Part shown: piece after piece, positions 18,801 to 27,333 of the stretch
Numbering within the stretch: position 1 is the first letter of the stretch
Layout of the letters: every line of letters starts with the position of its first letter
Source of the DNA: RGIG9115 sp045603225
GTDB taxonomy: Bacteria > Bacillota > Clostridia > UBA1381
Length of the DNA stretch: 64,000 bases
Assembly: GCA_045603225.1 (NCBI GenBank)
Contig: JAZULT010000080.1
Span: forward strand, 1-64,000
Direction: 5' to 3'
The notes under the pieces: model-generated
Database searches by the model: none
Told to the model about the DNA's origin: nothing
What the model saw: only the letters and a program-made list of their open reading frames with translations
Position numbers and translations under genes: made by a program

Positions 18801-18901
18801 CTTCCATAATACTTTGCTTCCTGAGCAGATGCCTGAACTATCATAACAGGAAGCATAGAAACTGCCGCCAACAAACTTACTATTCTCTTTGTTATCTTCA
18901 T
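15899..18901 (-). CDS. Secreted multi-module carbohydrate-binding protein (four CBM4/9-like modules)
   Basis: About 1000 residues with a signal peptide ending near ASAQ. I see four CBM4/9-like beta-sandwich modules, three of them separated by repeating NL(I/V)xxGGFE-type boundaries, with a fibronectin-III-like domain before the fourth and a C-terminal beta domain containing a WDGM motif that is common at the ends of Clostridial SLH-associated proteins. There is no catalytic domain and no SLH repeat. Each module ends in a short VIDD/YIDD strand typical of the fold. The role is inferred as glycan capture or scaffolding outside the cell. The ATG at 18919 is passed over because AAAGGAAAG lies after it and is correctly placed for the ATG at 18901. 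Confidence 0.75.
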   Translation of the reverse strand: MKITKRIVSLLAAVSMLPVMIVQASAQEAKYYGSAAFKPDGWTIQYNNRNMLWNKDQDYAGVAVGQGVADAEGNKTNALCINIESAPEANKYISPISNFSAKLAAGSSYRVSFWLKGEGVNFQTAFDWSERKNFTTDYKAVETKDGWTKYSVDVENVAAERSYLRFIFEGKMNYVIDNVEVYEILEGEITGDNLVTASGFEEYASVYNFDISDEKGDYKLNSWAVGYHGHNITDGDTNANKHYNFAQPTAKYARTGNYALYIKYNGEITPNTYFQINCNNKVNIEEGNYKVRFWAKINTINTTTVPETDTTNKYPTIGLDWYNRTNGSNLSQYATGNVDENGWVEYEIDYTYAATDAKFGDGKNKLFNILVEDKNELVIDDMEYFKVGAEDTNLFVDGGFENVTPVAAENKYTFGAWSVKQNMRDNPTSNVGGEMYIEPSDAYSVSGKSAHFAYNMETKAHAWMSLGIPVSMSSDKTYTISMKVKKVNTTNCVKIATNWASSNYQINEKVGDSGWTSQALDDGWVQYTKDFTLSADKHTVSTLNFYVAEKMDVYIDDLSVVEKDGDGTNLISDGGFENVTSINQNVTTLMGYPANAGKALNISWFNPASYRIAGYKVYVDGKECANEPVSTKPSAFNEMYIDGLTNGQKYEIKLVEKVAGGEREYITYATPDNAGNNVNMDEWTFNRFNIKNSENYPIHSNVIASFDNNVKASGNTSMRIDANIPTVVPNFYPHIYQNTTVTAENKHQLSLKAKFNDINNFTAVMKYQQFDENNNLIHDSWLTMPIVNSNTAVTKDWTEYTFEISDNIKCNMKHDGTNVCGEEFYIPDDLDGIQYKAILFLMVERGAGSVWVDDIELRALDYSTGKPFGDNLIEKGGFEYTYSVLEPEYALVSGETTTAITNLQAGTVEVTARIKNYGVKNGSAAVVAALYDGNKLINVNFMEKELDIEPVSLPAEEFTVNLVVPELSEGTDYKIKTMYWDGMGTMIPLDVADILVPAAK

Positions 18902-18935
18902 TATAATCTTTCCTTTCATTATTATCTATATCAAG

Positions 18936-18955
18936 GTTCTCTGCCCGATGAGAAC
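18936..18955. other. Small intergenic hairpin in operon A
   Basis: GTTCTC (18936-18941) pairs with GAGAAC (18950-18955) in the 63-bp gap. No U-run follows, so it is not a classic terminator. It may mark an RNA-processing point. Confidence 0.3.
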
Positions 18956-18964
18956 ACAATGATC

Positions 18965-21019
18965 TTAATATACTACCGTGCTGTAATATCTGTTGAGTGT
19001 TTTTCTTGAATCCACAACATATACTTCAAGGTGATAGCCTTCCCCCTCCGGTACAGTTACTGTAACCTGTTTTTCAGAATACTTACCGTTCACATCAGAT
19101 ATGGCAACGCTGTCTTTGAACGAATATGCTTTTACACAGGTCTTTTCACTGTCGTACAATACTGCAACTGCTTCATAATTAAGTCCATCTTTAATTGCAT
19201 TGTTTTTTGCGGAAACCGAGAGAACATACTCTCCGCCGTCTGAAAGTGTATCAACTTTCATCCCGTCTTTTTTCAGCACAGGCTTATTTACGATATAATC
19301 TGCCATTGGAATTGAAACAGTTATATCCTCAGACTTCCCCTCTATACCATCTGTATTAAGAGGAACAATTCTGAAGGTATAGTCCTCAAGCTGTTTAAGA
19401 TTATCAATGGTTATTTCAGATATATCAGAATTCACCTTTCCTCTGTATTCATACTTATCAGAAACAAGCTGATAGATATTAGCTCCGCTGTAATTAGTAC
19501 CTTTATTCCAGTTAAGTGTAACCATACCCGGTTCAGCATCTGATTTAAGTCCTGAAATTCCAGCCTCGGGAGCAGTAATAATTCCTTCAAAATCTCCGCA
19601 TACAAACAGATTGTCGCCTACAACATTTTTGTCTTCATCAAGCTCGTAACATTCAAAGTCATCTACCCATATCGCACTGCAAAGCCTGTCATAAAGAATC
19701 ATGAATATATTTTTTTCGGAATATGTATATTCATACTCAACTTTTGTCCAGTCCATTGTTCCTTTTGAATCAGGAATATAATTAATATTCTGACCATCAA
19801 ATTTCACCCAACTCATGTGTGACTGAACATGGCTTTTTGTATTTTCCGTCTTTACAAAAAATGATATTTTGTATGTCTTTCCAAGCTCAAGCGGCAGAGT
19901 CTGATAAAGATTGTAATAAATATTACTTACCATTTCAGAATATGAATCATCAATATTTGAAACAATTTTAAGAGATGCTTCACCGCTGTTATAGACCTCT
20001 GTGTCAATCATACTGTCAGCAGGACAATAACCTGCCGTTCCGGCTTTATTGCCAAGTCCTGTCCATAAACCACCATATTTTTTGGTTGTTGAACCCGAAG
20101 ATGTTCCCGTAAGAAAATATGTTACATCTCCGATATCAGCAAACGAGAAAATCACTTTATACTGATATTTCTTTCCGTCGGTAAGATTTTCAAGCTTATG
20201 ATATACGGTTTTTGACGGGGTTATATTCAGTTCATCACTTACAAAAACATCTTCCCCATCTGTTATATCATAAACCGTAATCTTTTCAAGTGTTTCAGCC
20301 GCCGGATTTATCCAGTTTAATATAAGAGTGTTATTTGTATTTGAAACCATGAGTTTTTCAGGCTCGTATTCCGATTGATTTTCAATCACAGGCGGAATAT
20401 CAGGCTCAGGATCAGGATTCGGTTCAGGGTCCGGGTCTACAACGCTTCTCTCTTCAAACCCTGAATCACTTAACATATTTTCAGTTGTTCCATTAGCCAC
20501 AAACGATATATTATCAATAAAATACGTTTTCACGTTATTAAAAAATCTCAGCGAGAAATAATCATTTTCCGATGCTGTATAATCAAATTCAGTGCTGTAT
20601 TTTTTCCAGTTTGTTTCTCCGCTCGGTGCAGCAGCCGCAACAATATCCATTTCACTGCATTTTATTACTTTATCGCCTATGTGAATTTCACCATCCGATG
20701 CAGTGTTGTTCTTTTTCACATAAAACTCAATAACATACTTCCCCGAAGCAAGAGATTTTTTAAATTGATTTTTTATTTCTATATAGTTTTCGTCATTTCT
20801 CTCGGATGTATAACATTTAATGTTCAAAGCACGGTCACCGTCAAAAGAATAAACTTCCGACACTCCTGCAACATGACCTTCACGCATCGAGTCATCCGCA
20901 TATGTTCCGTGATATGTATACTCCCAGTCAAGTCCGTCCTCTGAACTTGCTGACACTAAGGCCGGAAACAACTGAAACAAAAGAACAAATGCTGTAATTA
21001 TTGCTTTTATTTTTTTCAT
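18965..21019 (-). CDS. Secreted carbohydrate-binding protein with two CBM4/9-like modules and Fn3 domains
   Basis: 684 residues with a signal peptide (about 1-25). Order: CBM4/9-like module (30-195), an acidic proline linker rich in PDPEP (about 197-215), fibronectin-like domain (215-310), second CBM4/9-like module (about 315-480), fibronectin-like domain (490-580) and a C-terminal beta domain like that of the neighbouring 15899 protein. No catalytic residues or SLH repeats are seen. It probably works with that neighbour in glycan binding. The start follows GGGAGGAA, and the gene begins 15 bp after the upstream stop, so it is surely co-transcribed. Confidence 0.75.
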   Translation of the reverse strand: MKKIKAIITAFVLLFQLFPALVSASSEDGLDWEYTYHGTYADDSMREGHVAGVSEVYSFDGDRALNIKCYTSERNDENYIEIKNQFKKSLASGKYVIEFYVKKNNTASDGEIHIGDKVIKCSEMDIVAAAAPSGETNWKKYSTEFDYTASENDYFSLRFFNNVKTYFIDNISFVANGTTENMLSDSGFEERSVVDPDPEPNPDPEPDIPPVIENQSEYEPEKLMVSNTNNTLILNWINPAAETLEKITVYDITDGEDVFVSDELNITPSKTVYHKLENLTDGKKYQYKVIFSFADIGDVTYFLTGTSSGSTTKKYGGLWTGLGNKAGTAGYCPADSMIDTEVYNSGEASLKIVSNIDDSYSEMVSNIYYNLYQTLPLELGKTYKISFFVKTENTKSHVQSHMSWVKFDGQNINYIPDSKGTMDWTKVEYEYTYSEKNIFMILYDRLCSAIWVDDFECYELDEDKNVVGDNLFVCGDFEGIITAPEAGISGLKSDAEPGMVTLNWNKGTNYSGANIYQLVSDKYEYRGKVNSDISEITIDNLKQLEDYTFRIVPLNTDGIEGKSEDITVSIPMADYIVNKPVLKKDGMKVDTLSDGGEYVLSVSAKNNAIKDGLNYEAVAVLYDSEKTCVKAYSFKDSVAISDVNGKYSEKQVTVTVPEGEGYHLEVYVVDSRKTLNRYYSTVVY

Positions 21020-21034
21020 ACTATTTCCTCCCTA

Positions 21035-23479
21035 TTATTCCTCAAGGCAGACAATTTCATTAATGCTACCCCATGTCATTCTGCAAAGTACCTTATCTCC
21101 GATTTTAAGTGAGGATGCAGTTTTTGATTCAATTTCCATTTCTGAGGGATTACACAAAATTACGCAAATTGAAGGACTTATTCTGAATGAATTACTCTTT
21201 CCGCAATTAAGTCTTATTGCTCCGAATTCTACGTCTATCTCCTCAACAACACCTGCAACCATTCCGGCTGAAACGTAATATTCGTTCATGTCTATATTCC
21301 TGAATTCAGACATGGAAAATACTTTTGTCATAGCACTTACTCTGCCGTTTGAGTCAAGTCCGATATTAACCACATCTCCTGATTCGATACCGTTAAACAT
21401 ATCTGCTTTATTTCCTGCAAGAGTAACATTTATATACTCACCGAGATTTCCTTTTATTACAGGAAGAACTTCACCGTCGAACGCCTGTTCCAACACTTCT
21501 TTTACAACAAAGAAATCTTTCAGAACCGCATTCTGCATAGCTTCAGCATCCTGCACTACCGTAACGATTGATGTAAAATTAAATCGGTTACAATCATATG
21601 CTGTGAATGTATAAGGCTTATCTGTTGCAAATGTTCCTATTGCCGGTCGAACCGTATATGCATCTCTGTCTGTAACATCTTCAGGTATCATCACAACAAC
21701 AGCATCATCGTTAAAGTAATATTTCATACCCAGCGATTTCGGACTGTTTCTGAAAACAAGGTTCATCTGTTCCGTTTTTGTAAAATTATTTTCATCAGGC
21801 TCTGAAACCGTTTCCGCTGTATCAACAGAGCTTATAAGACCATTGGCATTTTCTTTTAAAAGAACAATCTGCGGAGCTGTGCCCTTCAGTTTTTTATAGA
21901 CTTCAGATGCAGAAAATGTCGTTCCGTCATAATTGATTTTTGATGCTGTCATAGCCGTATGCCATTGACTTTCAAGGTCCATATAAATTATGTTATATGT
22001 CTCATCATCATTTTCCGTCATTTTATAAAATAATTTATAGTCCTTGCTCATTACACGTTTCATGTACGAGATTTTTCCAAAGTAATCATAATAAAATATG
22101 TACTCTTTACCTATATCAAGCTTCGGGATTTCTCTGCCGAGAGAAGACATAAATGCACGTGATACCTTATACTCAATTCCGCCGATTATAATTTCTGCCG
22201 TTTCTACATTAAATCTTTCCGCTATCCCTGTAACTGTACTCATATCCGATATATATATTCTTATACGAGGCTTATCGCCTGATTTGCTGTGCATAACACT
22301 TAAAATGTCGTTTATTTTAACTGAAGAAATATCAGTTTCCTTTCCGTTACTGTCATATATTTTGTAATCCGTACCGTCTGATTCTGTTTTAAGGTCAACA
22401 GTATCTAAGCATCCGTCATAGCTGTATTTATTTACTATAAGACCTTTATCGGTGTCTACCGAACTCACGATAACAGTTTCATATGCAGTAATTTTTATTA
22501 CATCATATTTTCTGTCACTGTCATTATCAATAAGCAAAAGACTTCCTGTTTCAGGCTTGAAATCATCTGCTGTATATCCGCCGTAGCTTATTCCGTTATA
22601 TATTACTGCGGGAGCTTCTGAAATCTTAGCTTCAACATATTTATTACCATCATAATAACCAATCACCGAAAAATCATCCGAAACAACATCAACATCATCT
22701 GCGTCTATTTCAAGAGAATTGTTTTTCTTAACTCTTTCTGTAATTGACACGATCTCGAATTCACCGTATTTATTCTCACGTACAAATGCATGTATGTTCA
22801 TACCGAGAAGCTCTTCTGCATCAGTATTTCCTGAAAGATACTCCGTTTCGTCTATTCTTACGTAATCAGTATCTCCTGTTCCAATTTCATTATAAACCGA
22901 AGTATAGGCATTTGCAGTAACCTCGCCGTAAATCTTAACTATTCCACGGTTCATTTCAAGGAGTGTTCCTCCCCTTCTTACTTCATAACCTCCGCCTGAT
23001 TCCATTGAATACTGCATCGGTTCGGCATCAAGCATATTATAAATAATCTGTACCGCTGTTTTATAGTTAAGTCTTGTATCCCCGGAACCCGTTATGCCGT
23101 CTTTAAGACCAAGCTGTGCCGCAACATTTTCGTATGTATTATTGTCATTAATTACATTTTTATATCCAAGTACTGTAACTGCATACTTAACAGCTTCATT
23201 TACTGTAATTGCTTCTTTTGCGGCAAATGCTTCACCCTTTTCTATTATTCCGGTCTGGTATGCAACAGATTCTACAGCATACTGTTCCTGACTGTCGAAC
23301 AAAAATCCACCAAGTGCTTTCACAAAATTTCCTTTGTACATTGTTGTATCAGGAAGAACACCTAAATCCTCAAGAATCTGTTCTTTATATTCTAAACTGA
23401 TGCTATCAGCACTTACGGAATTAAAAGGAATAACAGTTAGTAAAAGAACTGATAAAATAATTGATATTTTTTTAAACAT
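21035..23479 (-). CDS. Exported SLH-associated protein, equivalent to the C-terminal half of the 39689 protein
   Basis: 814 residues with a signal peptide (about 1-24). The N-terminal ~150 residues look like degenerate SLH repeats. The rest is a long series of beta-rich segments with phrases such as VIYNG, KITAYET and YFDYFGK-like strands. The same order occurs in residues ~560-1425 of the 39689-43966 protein (VIYNG, IINDYET, YLDYKG), so this is a stand-alone copy of that half. The other half is encoded by the adjacent upstream gene (23498-25138). No function is known for this region; a structural or wall-associated role is inferred from export and SLH similarity. It begins after GGAAGGAG and lies 18 bp from the upstream gene. 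Confidence 0.7.
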   Translation of the reverse strand: MFKKISIILSVLLLTVIPFNSVSADSISLEYKEQILEDLGVLPDTTMYKGNFVKALGGFLFDSQEQYAVESVAYQTGIIEKGEAFAAKEAITVNEAVKYAVTVLGYKNVINDNNTYENVAAQLGLKDGITGSGDTRLNYKTAVQIIYNMLDAEPMQYSMESGGGYEVRRGGTLLEMNRGIVKIYGEVTANAYTSVYNEIGTGDTDYVRIDETEYLSGNTDAEELLGMNIHAFVRENKYGEFEIVSITERVKKNNSLEIDADDVDVVSDDFSVIGYYDGNKYVEAKISEAPAVIYNGISYGGYTADDFKPETGSLLLIDNDSDRKYDVIKITAYETVIVSSVDTDKGLIVNKYSYDGCLDTVDLKTESDGTDYKIYDSNGKETDISSVKINDILSVMHSKSGDKPRIRIYISDMSTVTGIAERFNVETAEIIIGGIEYKVSRAFMSSLGREIPKLDIGKEYIFYYDYFGKISYMKRVMSKDYKLFYKMTENDDETYNIIYMDLESQWHTAMTASKINYDGTTFSASEVYKKLKGTAPQIVLLKENANGLISSVDTAETVSEPDENNFTKTEQMNLVFRNSPKSLGMKYYFNDDAVVVMIPEDVTDRDAYTVRPAIGTFATDKPYTFTAYDCNRFNFTSIVTVVQDAEAMQNAVLKDFFVVKEVLEQAFDGEVLPVIKGNLGEYINVTLAGNKADMFNGIESGDVVNIGLDSNGRVSAMTKVFSMSEFRNIDMNEYYVSAGMVAGVVEEIDVEFGAIRLNCGKSNSFRISPSICVILCNPSEMEIESKTASSLKIGDKVLCRMTWGSINEIVCLEE

Positions 23480-23497
23480 ATCTGCTCTCCTTCCATT

Positions 23498-25138
23498 TTA
23501 TTTTAAAAACAAATTGTATATAATCATTGCCCCTTGAGCTCTTGTTGCAAAGTCTGACGGACAAAAGCTACCGTCGCCCATACCATTGATTACTCCTGCT
23601 CTGTACAGTTCATAAACAGAATTCTTTGCATAATCAGAAATACTGTTGTCGTCTGCAAAGGTATCGGAATCTTTCAAACTCTTGAGTTCGCCTGCGCATC
23701 TTCTGCAAAGTACTGCCATATCCTGTCTGGTAAGGCTTTCTCCGGTTCCGAATAATTCATCGCTTATTCCTTTTGCAATACCTTTATTAAAAGCACTTGC
23801 AATATAACTGTAATGCCATGCGTTCTTGTTTGTATCTGCAAAGTCACATTCAGCATCAGGGTTATAAGAGCCTGTCGCAAGAACAAGCATTTTTGTAAAC
23901 TCTTCACGAGTCATTACATCATTCGGTCTGAAATTTCCGTTTTCGTCACCGTTTATGATTCCTTCACCTGCAAGGGCATTGACTGCCTTTTCTGCCCATG
24001 ATGCATCTGACATATCAAAAAACTTTTTATTTACTGCCGGTTCTTCTGCCGGACTTTTATCAACAGCAACGTATGGTGAAGTTCCAGTGCCGGAAGGTGA
24101 ACTTCCTCCACCTCCGCCTCCTCCGCTTCCGCCGCCGGATGATTTAGTTTCTGCCGCTTCAACACCATCATCGATGGCATTTAGCAAATCATTAATATCC
24201 TCTGCAGGACTGTTGGTAAGGTTTTTAACAATGGCCTTATCTGCTTTTGTTTTATTGGTAAGATTTATATAATCTTTATACTCAGACTCATTTGTAATAC
24301 CGAGTGTTTTAGAATATTCTTTAAGCACTTTTTCAATATTCTGAACTCGTGTGTTATTTATTACGTACAGAACGTTTACTGTTTCGTATGCCTTTTTAAA
24401 ATCAGCTGATGATGAATATTCATCATTTCCCACAATATCACAAAGCCATTTTGATAGCTTTTCATCGTCAATATCAGAAAAAGCTTTTCCCTCATACACA
24501 AAATTTGCAGTATTCAGATATTCCTCTGCATTTTCTTTGCTTATTCCTACAGCAACTATAGCAGTATTAATTTCTTCTATAATTTTTTCTGTATCCTCTG
24601 CCTGAAAGTTGCCTATTTCCTCAAACGCGAACTTTGATACTTTATCATTATCAGAATCCTTATATTTATCAATATCTATCCCCATCGACTTAAGTACAAC
24701 GGAATTTTGCGCACTGTCAATAATATCTTTAAGTTCCTTAGCTGAAGTCACGTTTTTAAAAGCATCAGTAACCCTGTTTCTGTTACTAACAGTGGCATAA
24801 ATCATTTTATCTTTCAAAATGTCTTTACCGTCCACTTTTATGTACAAATCATATTCACCGTCTGTGGACAAATCATTTCTGACATCAGGCATACTGAATT
24901 CCCATTTAATTTTACCTTCCGAATCGGAAACAGCTGTCAGCATCGCGTAAAGCGCATCGTCATTATCAATTTCTTCTCCGGCTTTTATAACCATCAGAAT
25001 TGCTTCCGTTTCAGGAGTAACCGTTTCCGTTACTGTAATCTGACGACTATTTTCCGAAAGAACGGTATCAGCCGCCATAACATGTAATCCCGACAGCATT
25101 ACAGCCGATATTGTAAATGCAATTAATTTATGTTTCAT
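23498..25138 (-). CDS. Three-SLH-domain surface protein, equivalent to the N-terminal half of the 39689 protein
   Basis: About 546 residues. Order: signal peptide (about 1-22), an Ig-like beta domain, a helical region (about 120-330), a Gly/Ser linker (about 335-355) and three SLH repeats (about 375-546). SLH domains attach proteins to pyruvylated secondary wall polymer. The layout is the same as residues 1-555 of the 39689-43966 protein. The ATG at 25147 is rejected because it is one base from the AAAGG site; the ATG at 25138 is ten bases away and overlaps the stop of the GH92 gene (TAATG), giving translational coupling. The helical region could be a coiled spacer or protein-binding domain; this is not known. 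Confidence 0.8.
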   Translation of the reverse strand: MKHKLIAFTISAVMLSGLHVMAADTVLSENSRQITVTETVTPETEAILMVIKAGEEIDNDDALYAMLTAVSDSEGKIKWEFSMPDVRNDLSTDGEYDLYIKVDGKDILKDKMIYATVSNRNRVTDAFKNVTSAKELKDIIDSAQNSVVLKSMGIDIDKYKDSDNDKVSKFAFEEIGNFQAEDTEKIIEEINTAIVAVGISKENAEEYLNTANFVYEGKAFSDIDDEKLSKWLCDIVGNDEYSSSADFKKAYETVNVLYVINNTRVQNIEKVLKEYSKTLGITNESEYKDYINLTNKTKADKAIVKNLTNSPAEDINDLLNAIDDGVEAAETKSSGGGSGGGGGGGSSPSGTGTSPYVAVDKSPAEEPAVNKKFFDMSDASWAEKAVNALAGEGIINGDENGNFRPNDVMTREEFTKMLVLATGSYNPDAECDFADTNKNAWHYSYIASAFNKGIAKGISDELFGTGESLTRQDMAVLCRRCAGELKSLKDSDTFADDNSISDYAKNSVYELYRAGVINGMGDGSFCPSDFATRAQGAMIIYNLFLK

Positions 25139-27153
25139 TATAAACATTCCTTTCTGAAATCCTGACCAAGGATTTTTACATTTTCTGCAAATCCTTCAAA
25201 TTTTATATATTCTTTTTTTCCGGGACATAAAGGATATATCCCGATTGCGGAGAATATATACCATGCAGACATAGTGCCGTTATCCTCATCCCCCGGGAAT
25301 CCGTCATCTGCTGACGAAAAGGCTTCATCACAAAGACGTCTAACCCAATAATCTGTTTTTTCCTGTTCGCCAAAGTATGCATATATGAACGGAATATGAA
25401 AGCTTGGTTGATTTGAAATGGCACACTGTCCCCATCGTCCTGCGGCAAATTCTGTCATTTCATGAATTTCACACCTGAATCCCGGTACATGATATTCAGG
25501 AGGTGTATCAAAAAACTCATCTAATTTGGAAATCAGTTTTCCACTGCCACCGTAAAGTTCTGCAAGTCCGTCTAAATCATGCTGTACATCAAAAGTAGTC
25601 TGCCATGCAGATGCTTCAGTATAATCCCATCCCCACATTACCGGATCAAAGTCATCACTGAATTCTCCGTTTTCTTTTCTTCCGCGCATAAACCCTGTTT
25701 CTCTATCAAATAAATTTTTAAAGTTTTTTGACCTGTCAAAATATAATTTTGCTTTATCTTTATATCCTAAAATTTCAGCAACCACACCGAGACACCAGTC
25801 GCAATATGCCGCATCAAGCGTCAGATTCACACTGTTGCGATGTTTGTCCGAAAATACATATCCTTTATTAACATATTCTGTGCAGCCTTCTCGTCCGTAA
25901 GCTATATTATCCGAATCATTATTTGCGTGCTTTTCCATGCCTTCAAAAGCTTTCTGAAGAAGTTCTCCCGATATAATACCTTTTACCGCACACTCCGCAA
26001 TCACTGCATCTATATGTGTACTTGGCATACAGTTTTTTGCGTCAAGAGATGTCCATCTCGGAAGCCATCCGCCGTCTTTATAATCCTGAATAAAACCTTC
26101 TGCAAACTCTCTGCATTCCTCTTTGGCAATAATTGAAAATAACGGATAAACAGTCCTGTAAGTATCCCAGAATCCGTTATCTGTATAACGAACCCCTCTT
26201 TTTACAGTTCCGTCACAAGGTGCATAATGCACTTTTTCTCCTGTCTTATCCGTTTCATAAGCCTTGTGCGGAAAAAGGAAGAGTCTGTACATACAACTGT
26301 AAAATGTCTTCATTTTCTCCTCATCAGCTTCAATCTCAATACGTGAAAGATAATCATTCCATATCTTTTCGTTTACTGACACAAGACTGTCAAAGCTTCC
26401 ATATCCGCTGTCATTTTGCAGATTGACAAGTGCCTGTTCATAACTTATATACGACTGAGCCATCGAAAAAACAGTTTCTTTATCACGAAGACATAGATGT
26501 ATACCTGCATGTTCTCCTTCAATTGAGATTCCGTTTTTCTTTCCGTCCCGGTTTTCAATAATTGTTTTTTCGGAAACAATTGCCCCTTTTTCAAACTGAA
26601 ACACGCTATAAGCTCTGAACTTATCGCTGTCATATCCTTTTTGCTGTTTACAGTCAGTAAAACAGTACAATCTGTCATTCTCTGAATCAAATTCATATCC
26701 ACAAAGTCCGTCCACCGGAAGGATTGACATAAACTTTTCAGATTCGTTATCAAATTTGATCCTGACACAGGCACCGTATTCTGTCGGTGTAAGTTCTATA
26801 TCCGACCGGCTTCTGTTCAGATGATATTTCATATAATGAGGCAGAAGTACCGTCTCATCAGCTTCAAACCCTGACCATCTCATATTTTCAGTAAGATGAG
26901 GTGTATCGCTTTGCGGCATCATCACAATAGCCGCATGGTCATTTATCCACGGGCTTGGCTGATGCGTAAGACGTATACCTTCAAAGCTCATGTCTTCAGG
27001 ATGGTAAAACCAATATTTTCTGTTGATATCCGTCTGAGGCGAAAAACTCACAAAACCGAACGGTCTCTGAACCAGCGGAAGAGTATTTCCGTTTGAAAAA
27101 CGGCTTAATGATTTAGTTCCTTGTTTTATGTTGACATATTTTATGTAGTTCAT
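25138..27153 (-). CDS. GH92 alpha-mannosidase-like enzyme, cytosolic
   Basis: 671 residues with no signal peptide. The sequence fits glycoside hydrolase family 92, Ca-dependent exo-alpha-mannosidases. YTEASAWQ carries the expected catalytic acid (E513), and GDEDNGTMSAW carries the paired catalytic-base aspartates (D622, D624). WDTYRTVYPL is also typical. Length is somewhat below the usual ~750 residues. As a cytosolic member it should trim imported mannosides; linkage cannot be told from sequence. It is the first gene of operon A and is separated from the divergent AraC gene by 180 bp holding both promoters. A clear ribosome binding site is lacking (GATGGGA is the best candidate). Confidence 0.88.
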   Translation of the reverse strand: MNYIKYVNIKQGTKSLSRFSNGNTLPLVQRPFGFVSFSPQTDINRKYWFYHPEDMSFEGIRLTHQPSPWINDHAAIVMMPQSDTPHLTENMRWSGFEADETVLLPHYMKYHLNRSRSDIELTPTEYGACVRIKFDNESEKFMSILPVDGLCGYEFDSENDRLYCFTDCKQQKGYDSDKFRAYSVFQFEKGAIVSEKTIIENRDGKKNGISIEGEHAGIHLCLRDKETVFSMAQSYISYEQALVNLQNDSGYGSFDSLVSVNEKIWNDYLSRIEIEADEEKMKTFYSCMYRLFLFPHKAYETDKTGEKVHYAPCDGTVKRGVRYTDNGFWDTYRTVYPLFSIIAKEECREFAEGFIQDYKDGGWLPRWTSLDAKNCMPSTHIDAVIAECAVKGIISGELLQKAFEGMEKHANNDSDNIAYGREGCTEYVNKGYVFSDKHRNSVNLTLDAAYCDWCLGVVAEILGYKDKAKLYFDRSKNFKNLFDRETGFMRGRKENGEFSDDFDPVMWGWDYTEASAWQTTFDVQHDLDGLAELYGGSGKLISKLDEFFDTPPEYHVPGFRCEIHEMTEFAAGRWGQCAISNQPSFHIPFIYAYFGEQEKTDYWVRRLCDEAFSSADDGFPGDEDNGTMSAWYIFSAIGIYPLCPGKKEYIKFEGFAENVKILGQDFRKECL

Positions 27154-27180
27154 ATATATAATCCCATCGTACTTAGTTTA

Positions 27181-27209
27181 ATTATATGATATCAAAATTA
27201 AGGTTTCAA
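27181..27209 (-). promoter_or_regulatory. Promoter of operon A
   Basis: Minus strand TTGAAA (27204-27209), 17-bp spacer, TATAAT (27181-27186). It precedes the GH92 gene and presumably drives seven genes. Confidence 0.75.
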
Positions 27210-27214
27210 AACCT
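27201..27214. promoter_or_regulatory. Candidate operator: perfect inverted repeat on the -35 box of operon A
   Basis: AGGTTT-CA-AAACCT is a perfect 6-2-6 palindrome that covers the -35 hexamer. Its position suggests repression or regulated polymerase access. Operon B has a palindrome of the same geometry at the same place (50907-50920). Confidence 0.5.
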
Positions 27215-27280
27215 CTGTTTATATGACTTAGTTTTTATGGTATATTGATATTTATATTTTTGGTGTTTTAAAAATAATTG

Positions 27281-27309
27281 TTGACGTTCGAGTTTTTATA
27301 TGTTATAAT
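27281..27309 (+). promoter_or_regulatory. Promoter of the 27334 AraC gene
   Basis: TTGACG (27281-27286), 17-bp spacer, TATAAT (27304-27309). GAAAGGAG (27319-27326) lies 7 bp before the ATG. Confidence 0.8.
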
Positions 27310-27333
27310 GATATTCATGAAAGGAGTTCAATT

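Noticed and set aside
24100..24145. Low-complexity CCTCCGCC-type repeat
   Set aside because: It is simply the codons of the Gly/Ser linker in the 23498 SLH protein, not a satellite or CRISPR repeat.
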